From Trichocoleus desertorum NBK24 (GTDB lineage: Bacteria; Cyanobacteriota; Cyanobacteriia; FACHB-46): a stretch of DNA of 64,000 nt. Location: NCBI RefSeq assembly GCF_030409055.1, contig NZ_CP116619.1:62001-126000 (forward strand), written 5' to 3'. The notes beneath the pieces are model-generated. The model did no database searches, was not told where the DNA came from, and saw only the letters and a program-made list of their open reading frames with translations. The translations under genes were made by a program, and so were the position numbers. Below, in pieces: positions 38,672 through 50,400 of this stretch (position 1 is the first letter of the stretch; each line of letters opens with the position of its first letter).

Positions 38672-40407
38672 TCTCCTCGCAGTTCATCAAAATCGATCGG
38701 CTCAAACCCTTCAAATTCAGCATCAGCCTCAATAGCTAACTGAGTTTCTTCCAATTCAGGCTCAACGGCTTTCAGTGCAGGTTTCTCGTCTATTGCTTCA
38801 CGCTGCGATCGCAGCAGCTTTTGTTCTTCCTTTTGGCGTTGTTTACGATTTTTCTTGGTGTTTACTAAAACATCTCGGTCTAATGCTTCTTGCAAAATAG
38901 CTTCATTGCTGAGCGTTTTACCAGCTTCACGAAGCCTACGACTACTGGCTTTCGCCTCCTCGTATGATAATTGCTCTGTCTCCAAGCTCTGAGCATAAGC
39001 ACGAGCTAAAAAGACATCCTGGTTGTTTTCTTGGCGATACACCAAAACTGTTGTGATGTCTTTCGGGTCAAACCTCAGTGATACCGTTTCTCCGGCATAT
39101 CCCGCTAGGTATTCTCCTCGATACATTAGATTCTCAAATTGCAAATAACCCCCTCGCTGCACTCTGCGTCGAGTTGCTTTCATCAAGCAAATATCTAGCT
39201 GTCGTTCATCAATGGGATCAGGGATTTCTGGCAATCCTGCCTCCCATCGTCCAAAACGGCTTTGATCCCCGCCCATACGAGCATCTGGTCTTCTGTTGTA
39301 CTGGTGAACAATAAACTGGATAAGTTTTTGCTCCAACTCACGTAGCGTCCAACAAGCTTCTTTTTCAGCTTCTTTTGGACGCTCTTGTACATTTGACCCC
39401 GTATATCCTTCTAAAGTTGAAAACAGTTGCTCGTTTAACGTTCTAAAAGGACGCTCAACAATACCGCCTTCAGCAGGACGATCGCGCAGGTGGCAGACAA
39501 AGCCTAAATCAGTTGCAATTCGCTGCACGTGATTGGATCGAAAGTCCTTGCCACCATCCGTATAAAAGTGGTGGGGTTTGCCGTAGGTACCCCACTCGCA
39601 GTGCAGATTGTATTCTGAACCATACTTTTTAGGCAGAATCGCATGACGCAGTGCCAGCGCTACTACTTGGGAACTTGGGGCATCAAATCCTAAGTTAACT
39701 CCCATAATGCAACGGGAATAGCTATCAATAACTGTTGTTAACCAAGGACGACCCAAAAGTTCACCATACTGATCGACTAAGAGCACATCTACAAGAGTGT
39801 GATCGCACTGCCATACATGGTTACTACACTCGACAGAAATATCCTTGCCGTCACGAGTTTTGACTGATAAAGTTGAGCCTCGCCATCCTGGAGTCCGTAT
39901 ACTCTTTGCTTGTTCCTGCCTCTTAATGATGGGTTCTAGTACTCGCAGAACAGTTCTATAGTGGGGTGGTTTTTCATCCTTAATTTCGCGAGCTTTTGCC
40001 TGAATTCTGATGGCAACTTGCTTGGGAGTCATACGTTTGCTACCCTTGTTGCCCTCTTTATAAGTCTTGATGATAAAGTTTTCCCAGAAATCACCAATAC
40101 GATGCTGGCCTTTATCACCCCTAGAATCTTTGGTAATACCTGCTAGCCCCTCCTGCTCCCAGCGTTTCACCAATCGTTGTACCGATCGCACTGAAACACC
40201 TAAATTCTCGGCAGCATCTCTCAGTTTGTGACCATACGTAGCGCGATCGCATGGCTCAATGAGGCTTTGAATCACTTCTAGTTTTAGTTGAGCCTCAGCA
40301 CTGAGTTCATTAATAATGACCTGCGGCTCTGCTGGGTTAATATCTTGATAAGGAGAATCTGGGATAAAGACAGAAGACTGACTATTCAGAACCAGGGAAT
40401 CCTGCAT
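38665..40407 (-). CDS. tnsB: TnsB, DDE transposase of the CAST, 580 aa
   Basis: N-terminal helix-turn-helix domains (RDAAENLGVSVRSVQRLVKR near residue 65) precede the integrase core. The catalytic triad is visible as VWQCDHTLVDVLLVD, HHFYTDGGKDFRSN and EGGIVERPFRTLNEQ. A C-terminal beta-barrel and a charged tail (SQREAIDEKPALKAVEPELE) follow. It joins transposon ends to target DNA. V-K systems lack TnsA, so products are cointegrates, and no tnsA is seen here. All catalytic residues are present; the protein looks functional. Confidence 0.93.
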   Translation of the reverse strand: MQDSLVLNSQSSVFIPDSPYQDINPAEPQVIINELSAEAQLKLEVIQSLIEPCDRATYGHKLRDAAENLGVSVRSVQRLVKRWEQEGLAGITKDSRGDKGQHRIGDFWENFIIKTYKEGNKGSKRMTPKQVAIRIQAKAREIKDEKPPHYRTVLRVLEPIIKRQEQAKSIRTPGWRGSTLSVKTRDGKDISVECSNHVWQCDHTLVDVLLVDQYGELLGRPWLTTVIDSYSRCIMGVNLGFDAPSSQVVALALRHAILPKKYGSEYNLHCEWGTYGKPHHFYTDGGKDFRSNHVQRIATDLGFVCHLRDRPAEGGIVERPFRTLNEQLFSTLEGYTGSNVQERPKEAEKEACWTLRELEQKLIQFIVHQYNRRPDARMGGDQSRFGRWEAGLPEIPDPIDERQLDICLMKATRRRVQRGGYLQFENLMYRGEYLAGYAGETVSLRFDPKDITTVLVYRQENNQDVFLARAYAQSLETEQLSYEEAKASSRRLREAGKTLSNEAILQEALDRDVLVNTKKNRKQRQKEEQKLLRSQREAIDEKPALKAVEPELEETQLAIEADAEFEGFEPIDFDELRGDW

Positions 40408-40455
40408 AGTGGCTTATCAGCAATTAATTCTTTTGTACTAATTTACCACTGATTC

Positions 40456-40484
40456 AGAAAAAAACGACAGCTTAGCTGTCGTCG
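40456..40484 (-). terminator. Terminator of the type III-B effector operon
   Basis: On the minus strand ACGACAGCTAAGCTGTCGT forms a near-perfect stem followed by TTTTTT. It lies 52 bp past the cmr6-like stop and 49 bp upstream of the tnsB start. I first considered it as a TnsB site, but the stem plus T-run is best read as a terminator. Confidence 0.82.
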
Positions 40485-40535
40485 AGGTTGGTTATATTGT
40501 ATGGAGCGATCGCATAATTATATGGTGATCATGCG

Positions 40536-42308
40536 TTAAAAGGATGGCCTCTGCCCCCAAGTTAGCTGCATCCCATGGGCCTCTAACTCCTGGATGAACC
40601 GCTTTAACTGATCTGAACCATCACGCTGCCAGGGTTCGCGATCGCCATAAAAAACTGTCACAATCTCTAGATACTGGCTATTACGAGTTGGCAACATCCG
40701 ATGCCAGACTGAGCTTGTGTTTTGAGGTGGATGAAACTTATCGGGATGCTCATCATGCGGATTTCTACCACCAATTGCAGGTGTTGTTTTAAACGTATCG
40801 TCATGAAAAAGGCGAATCGCCACAGAGTTACTACTTGGACGGCAATAGACTGCCACTCGCTGTGGAGACCAAGCCTCTCGCCAGCCAGTAGGTTGAGCAT
40901 CTTGTTTGCGAATGTTCAAGTAATCACAACACTGGTCATATAGATCGTTTAAGAAATCTTGCAGTTGCTTTGGCGCTTGAATATTGTCTAAATCTCGTGA
41001 TGACCAGTGACAGCCAATCGCGAAGTTATTCTCGTGATACTCCGGCATAAAAGTTTTGTGCCACACGCGCCGCCAGGATTTACCAAACCCACCCATCACG
41101 TAGGCAAACTGCACAATCCTTTCTAATAACGCTATGTCCTTTTGATCCTGTCTCTGAATCTGCTTATTCTCGGCTTCATCTAAGGACGGCTTCCTACGGT
41201 GTATATCCGCATACAGCATCCCATCCACGCTATAGGTCGGATTGCGATTAGGCTGACTAGTATCTGAAAACGTTGGCTCTTGATGCTCCTCCCAAATCAG
41301 TTGAATTCTTGCTGGAGACCTAGTATTGCCAAACCAGCAATTAACAACGACATCTCCTCTATTCTCTCTATCTATACCAGCTAATAAGCGCCGCATATGC
41401 CCTCGCAAAGCAGCTTTAAATATATTGATCCGAAATTCTGGGGTACCATCTCGCAGTATCGAACTTACCCCGTCCCCTTTGAGCCAAAAACTCAGCCGAG
41501 ATGCAGGATGAACGAGCGGTTTATTAGGAAAGTTTCCCCCCATCCCATAGCCACAACTGGTTTTCCCTCCAACTCCAAGCTGGATCGCCTTGAGCAAAAT
41601 TCGTCGAATCTCATTCCAGTCTATATGCGGATCAGGGCTACTGAACTCAAAAACTAACAAGGGTTGGTACAAGCTGATTAAGGCGGATGCCGAAGCAGGC
41701 TCTTCTTTAGGATTACCCTTGGTGCCAATTTGGCGATTTCCCTGGGGGTGCACCAAATCAATAATTCGGTTTGCCCAATTCCCTAGAGGGTATGCCCTGT
41801 GAAAGCGGAGCATGGCTGCTCCTGGTAGATGTTGCATTTTGCCCTGTCGCCGTATCTCCTGCCCACAGTACTTTGCGGCTTGCTCTGGCGTACAGGCCCT
41901 GCGAAACAGCCCTTTGACACTGCTGCCCGATAGGAGGGGAATACCATGCTTACCGATTGCTGGACGGGCAATGCTATCCTGCCCACAATTGCTAAACAGA
42001 CGAAAGGGAAACTCAACTTCAAGTTGGTAAATTTGAGCCTGCTGTTCAAGCTGAGGACGAGAGTGCTGGTATCGGGCCTCCCCATTAACTGGGTATATCC
42101 ATTGCTCAGCCCAAGTATCAAGATCCCGATTCTCCTTCCTGGCGTTGTGCAGTGAACACCGTCCTTGAATCTGAGCACGATACATCATTGGAACTCGATT
42201 TGGATCGGTCCCCCACTGATCATCAAGGTTAGATTGCTTGTTAATCTCCAACCCCATAGCCTCTAACTGCTCAGCTTTGCCTTTCAGTGCAGATGCTAAA
42301 GATTTCAT
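40536..42308 (-). CDS. cmr6: Type III-B RAMP protein, probable Cmr6-Cmr1 fusion, 590 aa
   Basis: The N-terminal half has the Cmr6 pattern: YQLEVEFPFRLFSNCGQDSI, then HGIPLLSGSSVKGLFRRACT (glycine-rich loop region) and AIQLGVGGKTSCGYGMGG. The C-terminal half opens SRLSFWLKGDGVSSILRDGT and contains FRINIFKAALRGHMRRLLAG and VVVNCWFGNTRSPARIQL, resembling the body of Cmr1. At 590 aa it is about twice a normal Cmr6, and no separate cmr1 is present. ATG 42308 is chosen because AGGAGGG stands 7 nt upstream. Last gene of the cas10 operon. Confidence 0.75.
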   Translation of the reverse strand: MKSLASALKGKAEQLEAMGLEINKQSNLDDQWGTDPNRVPMMYRAQIQGRCSLHNARKENRDLDTWAEQWIYPVNGEARYQHSRPQLEQQAQIYQLEVEFPFRLFSNCGQDSIARPAIGKHGIPLLSGSSVKGLFRRACTPEQAAKYCGQEIRRQGKMQHLPGAAMLRFHRAYPLGNWANRIIDLVHPQGNRQIGTKGNPKEEPASASALISLYQPLLVFEFSSPDPHIDWNEIRRILLKAIQLGVGGKTSCGYGMGGNFPNKPLVHPASRLSFWLKGDGVSSILRDGTPEFRINIFKAALRGHMRRLLAGIDRENRGDVVVNCWFGNTRSPARIQLIWEEHQEPTFSDTSQPNRNPTYSVDGMLYADIHRRKPSLDEAENKQIQRQDQKDIALLERIVQFAYVMGGFGKSWRRVWHKTFMPEYHENNFAIGCHWSSRDLDNIQAPKQLQDFLNDLYDQCCDYLNIRKQDAQPTGWREAWSPQRVAVYCRPSSNSVAIRLFHDDTFKTTPAIGGRNPHDEHPDKFHPPQNTSSVWHRMLPTRNSQYLEIVTVFYGDREPWQRDGSDQLKRFIQELEAHGMQLTWGQRPSF

Positions 42309-42310
42309 TG

Positions 42311-42781
42311 TTAGCCCTCCTGTTGGTTGCCAGGCTTCTTGTACCGCTGCGTCCACCATACTAGAGCGTCGCAGAACTGGGTCAGCACCATGAGTGCAAT
42401 GCGTTGATGAGCGATCGGCAAATTCCAAAGGGTTTTGGAAACTTCTTTAATCTGATGACTGGCATTGTTAGCGTTAATATTTATCTTTCGTTTAAATTGC
42501 TCTAAGGTATCTGGCGCAATCTCTAAGCTAGTTTCTGCCAAAATATCCCACAATTTATCCCACACGGCTTTCCAATAAGCCGCTTTATCTTTGTTCTCCC
42601 GTTCTAGCCGTAAATGTTCTCCCCAAAATCGCTCTAGGCCGTATCCTACAGCCATTCGCATCTTATGCGATTCATTCAGAACATCTTTCAGATCGCGATT
42701 AGCAAGCACTAATTCCTGAGCATGTCGATCTAGACTATAAGGCTGCCAATTGGATTTTTCTTCTGTTTGTGCCTGTGTCAT
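42311..42781 (-). CDS. cmr5: Cmr5-like small subunit, 156 aa
   Basis: All-helical protein starting MTQAQTEEKSNWQPYSLDRH with late QIKEVSKTLWNLPIAHQRIA. Similarity to Cmr5 is by helical content and gene order (between cmr4 and cmr6); the sequence itself is divergent. Cmr5 stacks along the crRNA backbone in the effector. Its end is 2 bp from the cmr6 start, so the two are coupled. Confidence 0.7.
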   Translation of the reverse strand: MTQAQTEEKSNWQPYSLDRHAQELVLANRDLKDVLNESHKMRMAVGYGLERFWGEHLRLERENKDKAAYWKAVWDKLWDILAETSLEIAPDTLEQFKRKININANNASHQIKEVSKTLWNLPIAHQRIALMVLTQFCDALVWWTQRYKKPGNQQEG

Positions 42782-42791
42782 TTGGGTGCTC

Positions 42792-43631
42792 CTATTTTGT
42801 TACCTGAACTTGAGGCTTAACGGTTACTAAGGTGCGTCCAAAACCAATTGATTCTAGCCCGCCAAAATATAGTTCACGCTCCTGATTTAGCTTTGCAGTT
42901 TCTAGAAACTCTTTCATCTCAACGGGTTGATTTTGAAACATCTTGCGTAGTGCAATGGGGAATGCCAGAATCGTTCCTTCCGGTAGTGCTTCAACATTAA
43001 AATAAGCACCTCGCTTAGCTACCTTAGTCTCTGACTCTAGAGAAACACGGCTTTGACGATATAGCGCCATGTCATGAATCATCGCCATATCACTATTACT
43101 AACCACCACCAGTAAGTATTCCTTCGCAGTAGAAACACAATCTGGCATATAGTCTCTTAGCTTGCTATCCGTTTGCTTCAACTTCAGCCACCCTAAATTA
43201 AAAAATAGCTCCGAGACTTGCTGTTCCTTATTAAAACTAAAAAAGCTATAAGGCTTAACCTCGTGCTCTGGAAAACCCGCCAGTTTTTGATAGCGTCTGA
43301 GCAGGCCAGGACAGGAGACACGAACGACCGGCTGATTTGGACAATAAACTGGAATCCAAAGTAATGAGGCATACTCAAATTTAACAATACCTTCACTGGT
43401 ACTGTCGGGTTGTCCTTTCTTAACCTCTGCACCATACCAGCCCTCAGTATTACCCTCTTCCTGGCGCATATCAGCTCGAAAGCGACCGCGAATAGAACTA
43501 CCAGGGATGATGCCTGTTTGAGTAAATTGGTCCCGGAAGATGAGATTGAGGTTTCCGGTTTCCTCTCCAGCGCTTGCTCCGACATGAAGTGGAGCTAAGG
43601 TTTCGATGATGCCGTAGGCTTTGTGATACAT
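42792..43631 (-). CDS. cmr4: Cmr4, backbone RAMP and target-RNA nuclease, 279 aa
   Basis: Begins YGIIETLAPLHVGASAGEET, a RAMP first strand, followed by NLIFRDQFTQTGIIPGSSIR with the Asp expected of the Cmr4 RNase site, and RGRFRADMRQEE. The C-terminus LYFGGLESIGFGRTLVTVKP is the usual glycine-rich RAMP end. It forms the filament that cuts target RNA at 6-nt steps. Confidence 0.85.
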   Translation of the reverse strand: MYHKAYGIIETLAPLHVGASAGEETGNLNLIFRDQFTQTGIIPGSSIRGRFRADMRQEEGNTEGWYGAEVKKGQPDSTSEGIVKFEYASLLWIPVYCPNQPVVRVSCPGLLRRYQKLAGFPEHEVKPYSFFSFNKEQQVSELFFNLGWLKLKQTDSKLRDYMPDCVSTAKEYLLVVVSNSDMAMIHDMALYRQSRVSLESETKVAKRGAYFNVEALPEGTILAFPIALRKMFQNQPVEMKEFLETAKLNQERELYFGGLESIGFGRTLVTVKPQVQVTK

Positions 43632-43666
43632 GACTTTGAGTTTGAGTTTGCAATAACGAAGAAAGA

Positions 43667-46761
<3,095 letters not shown>

Positions 46762-47041
46762 CTACTCATGAAAGGTAGGGGATACAGTTAGCTAATACTC
46801 TAACCAATTCTGGAAGAGGGGTTTTCCAGATAGCAGTTCAATAGAAGTGATCGTACGGATTGGGGTCGATTTTCGAAACTGCTACTTCAGTATTCCCGCT
46901 CAAGCGGGGCAATATCGTTTCTTTGTAGTTTTTTCTAGTCTAGGTGTTGCCATCGAGACTAGGGATGGCGGTTCCTCTAGAAATGGCCGTATTCCCCACC
47001 TATGCCGATTGCTCACTCTCTAGAAATTGAATTAAAGAATA
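46762..47041. promoter_or_regulatory. Divergent promoter region of the two type III operons
   Basis: 280 bp lie between the starts of cas10 (minus) and the CARF gene (plus). The stretch is AT-rich near the cas10 end and must hold both promoters. No operator or repeat stands out apart from GAGATTCTGG-like noise. The control of both operons could therefore be shared. Confidence 0.5.
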
Positions 47042-48052
47042 ATGAAACGTCGCTTTGCTGGTCAGTCGCTCGCTCAACGAGTTCAGAATTTAGCTTTAAT
47101 GAAACGATTCGTGAGTAAAACTCAGGCGATCGCTCAACGGGTTTCGAACTGGCCTTCGCGACAGCGACTGACTCGAAAAATTGTCGCGGTCGCGTCGCCT
47201 ATGAAGCAATGGTTGACTCAGAAGAGAACGTTGAATCAAGTGGGACGATGGATCACAGCTCCAATTCGAGGAGGGCTATCACGTCTACAATTTGGGCGGA
47301 TCTTTCGCTTACTGGGACTACCCTTCTGGACATTTATTGGAATTGGGATTGCAGGCTGGTGGTTTGATAATGCAGCGATATTAATTCAACAAGTGGCCCG
47401 TTACTGGTTCAAGATTGGAGACAAGCCACCAACCGTAGAGGATTACTTGCCAGCACTGATTATGTTCTTGATTCCATTTGCAGTGGTGTTTGTAATTAGT
47501 GCATGGCAAGGTTTACGTCGTCCTTTAGCAAAAGCAGGAATTATTCAGGATGAGCTACAGCAGCCTGACGGTAAGAAGGGTTTGATCATTCTGGTTAGCA
47601 ACCCTGCAAGTGCTCTGTTTGCGATCGAGTACCACTTGCAGCAGAGCAAACTGGAGAAGGTTTGGCTTATTCCTTCTAATGATCTGGAGTCTGAGAGGTT
47701 TGGGCCTAATAGCCGGGAAAATGCCAAGAGCATTCAACAACAATGTGAGCAGCTCGCCCAGCAATACAACCAAGATTTTAAGGTCGAGATTCATTTAACT
47801 GGGGTATCCCCTGCGGATGCACAGGATACGTTTGACTGCGTCAATCAAATTTTTCGTCGTAGTAGGTATGACACGACTGACATGATTGCAGACTTTACGG
47901 GCGGCACTAAGCCAATGTCTGTAGGGATGATTATGGCCTGTCTACCTAGGCATCGAGAATTAGAATATGTGTCGTTTAACCCTGGCACTAAACAAACTTT
48001 TGGGCCATTTCTGATTGACTACCAGCACAGCGCCTTTGCTTTGGTGGGTTAG
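47042..48052 (+). CDS. Membrane CARF protein (Cam1-like), 336 aa
   Basis: A basic amphipathic N-terminal part (residues 1-90, four QRV/Q-rich segments) precedes two hydrophobic helices, FWTFIGIGIAGWWFDNAAIL and PALIMFLIPFAVVFVISAWQ, about residues 100-160. The C-terminal about 160 residues form a CARF fold: LIILVSNPASALFAIEYHLQ, KVWLIPSND and DMIADFTGGTKPMSVGMIMA, the TGGTKPM signature that binds cyclic oligoadenylate. The likely role is a membrane effector that depolarises or permeabilises the cell when Cas10 is active. It ends 3 bp before the RT gene, so it is in the adaptation operon. Confidence 0.78.
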   Translation: MKRRFAGQSLAQRVQNLALMKRFVSKTQAIAQRVSNWPSRQRLTRKIVAVASPMKQWLTQKRTLNQVGRWITAPIRGGLSRLQFGRIFRLLGLPFWTFIGIGIAGWWFDNAAILIQQVARYWFKIGDKPPTVEDYLPALIMFLIPFAVVFVISAWQGLRRPLAKAGIIQDELQQPDGKKGLIILVSNPASALFAIEYHLQQSKLEKVWLIPSNDLESERFGPNSRENAKSIQQQCEQLAQQYNQDFKVEIHLTGVSPADAQDTFDCVNQIFRRSRYDTTDMIADFTGGTKPMSVGMIMACLPRHRELEYVSFNPGTKQTFGPFLIDYQHSAFALVG

Positions 48053-48055
48053 GAG

Positions 48056-49276
48056 ATGGCTGATCTAGTTCAGCAATTTCTCGCTGCTACTAACTTTGAG
48101 CTGGCGTGGGATCAGGTTGCGACGAATCAGGGCTGTGCGGGAGTAGATGGAGAGACGATCGCGCAGTTCGGGGTGCATAAGGATGCTGCGATCGCGACCT
48201 TAATTGCATTGTTAGTCAGTGGCAAATATCGGCCTTTGCCGTTGCGGCAGTTGTTTATTCCCAAGGCTGAGGGAGAATGGCGCGAGTTAGGGGTGCCGAC
48301 GGTGCGCGATCGCTTGGTGCAGCAGGCGTTACTTCAGGTGTTGCATCCGCTGATGGAGCGCGAGTTTGAGGAGTGTAGTTTTGCGTATCGACCTGGGCGA
48401 TCGCATTTGATGGCGGTGCAGCAAGTGGCTCAGTGGCGCGATCGCGGGTATGAGTGGGTGCTGGATGCGGATATTGTGCAGTATTTTGAGCAGGTGCAGC
48501 ATCGGCGGTTATTGGCAGAAGTGGAGGAGCGCTTAGTCAAGCATGTAGCAGAGGAGGGTATTCGGTTTGTTCTGAACCTGATTAAGGCTTGGATTTCGGT
48601 TGGAGTGCTGGCTCAGGCAGGGTTGATGTTACCGCAGAAGGGCATTCCGCAGGGGGCTGTGATTTCGCCGCTGTTGGCAAATATTTATCTGGATGATTTT
48701 GATGCTGCTTTTGCCAATCGTGACCTGAGGCTGGTGCGGTTTTCGGATGATTTTGTGCTGTTGGCACGACGGCGATCGCGATTGGTGGCGGCAAAAGCAG
48801 AGGTAGAGCAACTGCTCAGCACTATGGGGTTGCAGTTGCATGCAGATAAAACTCGGATCACGAATTTTGAGCAAGGGTTTCGCTTTCTGGGGCATGCCTT
48901 TGCGGGAGACGTGGTGGTTCGCGTTAAGAAGCCAACTGACCGAAAGTTGGAGCCTCTGAAACGGGAAGAGTTGCGCTTGGTGCATGCAGAAGCTTCGACT
49001 CAACCGACTGTGATGCAACAAGCGTTGGTGGAAGCACTGAAAACGGCTGGGACTCCAATTCCACCACCGCTGTTTGTGGTTTTGGGGTATGCGGTGCGGC
49101 CAGTGAAGTCTGTCGAGATTGACTCGGATGAAGTTGCTTGGAAGGGTGATATGTCTACGCTTTATTTGGTGCAGCAGGGAACGACGCTTCGTAAGGAGCA
49201 GGGACGTTTTTTGATTCAGCCGCCTAAGGAAGCGGGAGCATGTCAGTTTTGCAAACCGATTAGACCATTGAGGTAA
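48056..49276 (+). CDS. Reverse transcriptase part of the split RT-Cas1 fusion
   Basis: A group-II-like reverse transcriptase: NQGCAGVDGETIAQFGVHKD, LRQLFIPKAEGEWRELGVPT, RPGRSHLMAVQQV, WVLDADIVQYFEQV, QKGIPQGAVISPLLANIYLD and the active site VRFSDDFVLLAR near residue 228. After residue 370 comes STLYLVQQGTTLRKEQGRFL, which is the N-terminus of Cas1, not RT. From 49234 the frame runs into an ISKra4-like element and stops at 49276 after 14 foreign residues. Removal of 49234-50382 and one AAGGAAGC copy restores 700 codons. RT-Cas1 fusions acquire spacers from RNA. Confidence 0.9.
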   Translation: MADLVQQFLAATNFELAWDQVATNQGCAGVDGETIAQFGVHKDAAIATLIALLVSGKYRPLPLRQLFIPKAEGEWRELGVPTVRDRLVQQALLQVLHPLMEREFEECSFAYRPGRSHLMAVQQVAQWRDRGYEWVLDADIVQYFEQVQHRRLLAEVEERLVKHVAEEGIRFVLNLIKAWISVGVLAQAGLMLPQKGIPQGAVISPLLANIYLDDFDAAFANRDLRLVRFSDDFVLLARRRSRLVAAKAEVEQLLSTMGLQLHADKTRITNFEQGFRFLGHAFAGDVVVRVKKPTDRKLEPLKREELRLVHAEASTQPTVMQQALVEALKTAGTPIPPPLFVVLGYAVRPVKSVEIDSDEVAWKGDMSTLYLVQQGTTLRKEQGRFLIQPPKEAGACQFCKPIRPLR

Positions 49277-50309
49277 GCGCAACGATGAGCTAGCACTTGC
49301 GGAACATTCTCACGCTTCCACTGCGCACCTGATATTTGAACGCGACGGTCAATCTGCTTGATAGTCGATTCAACCGCACCCGAACCCACCGAACACAGCC
49401 CTTCCGCTTGGAAGTAGTCGTAATTCACAATGCGGTGGCGATGTTTGCGGAGATACTCACAGAAGTTCTGCGCTTGTCTTTTCTGAACGTCTTCAAACAA
49501 GAGCATGGTTGCATCCACTTGCCCCCGCCACAGTAGCGCTTCAGCTTGATGGAGACGCTTGAGCGAACCGCCGACCTTGTAGAGATTCTCTTTGAGATGA
49601 TACCAATCGAGGATCTCCCGACGACACTCTGCGGTGGCGATTTGAGCAATCAGATTCCAAACTCCATCATGGCCATCGCCTAAACAGGTCAAGGGATGCT
49701 CTAAAGCTTGAGCATTAACCCAGCCAATCAGTTGAGCATTGTTTTGAAAGTTGGCAACCCTACCTTGTTCAGTGGCAATGGCTTTGTAGTCTCGCCATTG
49801 ACAGGCCTCCCCCAACGGCGTTCGCACCCGCACCTTGCCCCCATCCACACCGAGTTCTGCAATGGGCTGCTGGGCCGTTGGCAACTCAAAGCTCTGATGA
49901 TGCACCAAGCGTTGTTGAGTTTTAGCTGGAATGCGAATCCCGGTGAGATAAGCTACATCACGCTCTGCCTGCTCATAGGAGACATTGGCACTTAAGCGCA
50001 GACAGCATTTCTCTAAATGGGGACTCAACTGTCGGGAGGGAGCAACTGCCAGTTTCTCTGCTTGGCCCGTGGTGAGTTCTAGCTCTCCCAGTGTACTTTT
50101 TAGCCTTCGCACTCTTCCTGCTTGCGTACCGCTAACCGCTCGGATAAAAAACACCCTAATTCGGGACTGACATGGGCTTGAATCTGCTCTCGCAGTGTCA
50201 ACTCAATGCCTTCGAGTGTTTTCATCGCTTCCGGGTCACTTTCGGCGTACAGAATTTGAGCAATCGCTTCGAGATGAACTTTGAGGGCTTGGGCTTGAAC
50301 TGGAGTCAT
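49243..50309 (-). CDS. ISKra4-like transposase made by -1 frameshifting
   Basis: The first frame (50309 to 50100) begins MTPVQAQALKVHLEAIAQIL and ends ELGCFLSERLAVRKQ. The second (to 49243) carries FFIRAVSGTQAGRVRRLKST, SANVSYEQAERDVAYLTG, AELGVDGGKVRVRTP (Asp), CLGDGHDGVWNLIAQI (Asp) and CSVGSGAVESTIKQIDRRVQ (Glu). The overlap contains the heptamer TTTTTTA in the right phase for -1 slippage, giving a fusion that joins LG to CFF/FFIRAV. Together they make one full-length transposase of about 350 aa. Confidence 0.85.
50145..50151 (-). promoter_or_regulatory. Slippery heptamer for -1 ribosomal frameshifting
   Basis: The minus strand reads T TTT TTA with zero-frame codons TTT and TTA, the strongest class of -1 slippery site. 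The upstream frame ends and the downstream frame starts around it, and the two products are continuous in homologues. It lies inside the transposase of the element interrupting RT-cas1. Confidence 0.75.
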
Positions 50310-50400
50310 GTCAGGGGTTGCAGCAATGAGTTGCCTCTATCCTGACTGATTTCACCGAACCTTGCAAAGGTGACATGCTCCCAAGGAAGCTGAGATTGAG

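Larger units (their letters stand above)
28680..40456. mobile_element. Type V-K CRISPR-associated transposon (Tn7-like CAST)
   Basis: The left boundary is TGTACAGTGACAAATT at 28680, the terminal sequence of Cas12k transposons, followed by TnsB-site-like repeats. Inside are the delocalised crRNA, CRISPR array, tracrRNA, cas12k, a cargo of broken hsdM/hsdR with IS1 and IS66 insertions, and tniQ-tnsC-tnsB. All CAST genes are on the minus strand. Insertion is 7 bp past tRNA-Val and about 60 bp past a GGTT PAM in that gene. The right limit given is only the point where the terminator of the type III operon begins; no second end is recognisable, so the element may be truncated there. Confidence 0.88.
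49234..50382 (-). mobile_element. ISKra4-like element splitting RT-cas1 (1149 bp)
   Basis: The ends read GGGAGCATGTCA inward on both sides, and further matching TTTGCAA gives imperfect repeats of about 24 bp. The flanks share AAGGAAGC (49226-49233 and 50383-50390), an 8-bp target duplication. Both the ends and the duplication are exact, so the insertion is recent or the element is still intact. Confidence 0.92.

Noticed and set aside
40456-40484. CGACAGC...GCTGTCG as a TnsB site or transposon end
   Set aside because: It forms a perfect stem followed by a T-run on the minus strand just after the cmr operon, so a terminator explains it better; no TGTACA terminus adjoins it.
48056-49276. RT as a free-standing group II intron or retron protein
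   Set aside because: The end of the frame is the Cas1 N-terminus and the frame rejoins Cas1 when the insertion is removed; no intron maturase domain or intron RNA is seen.
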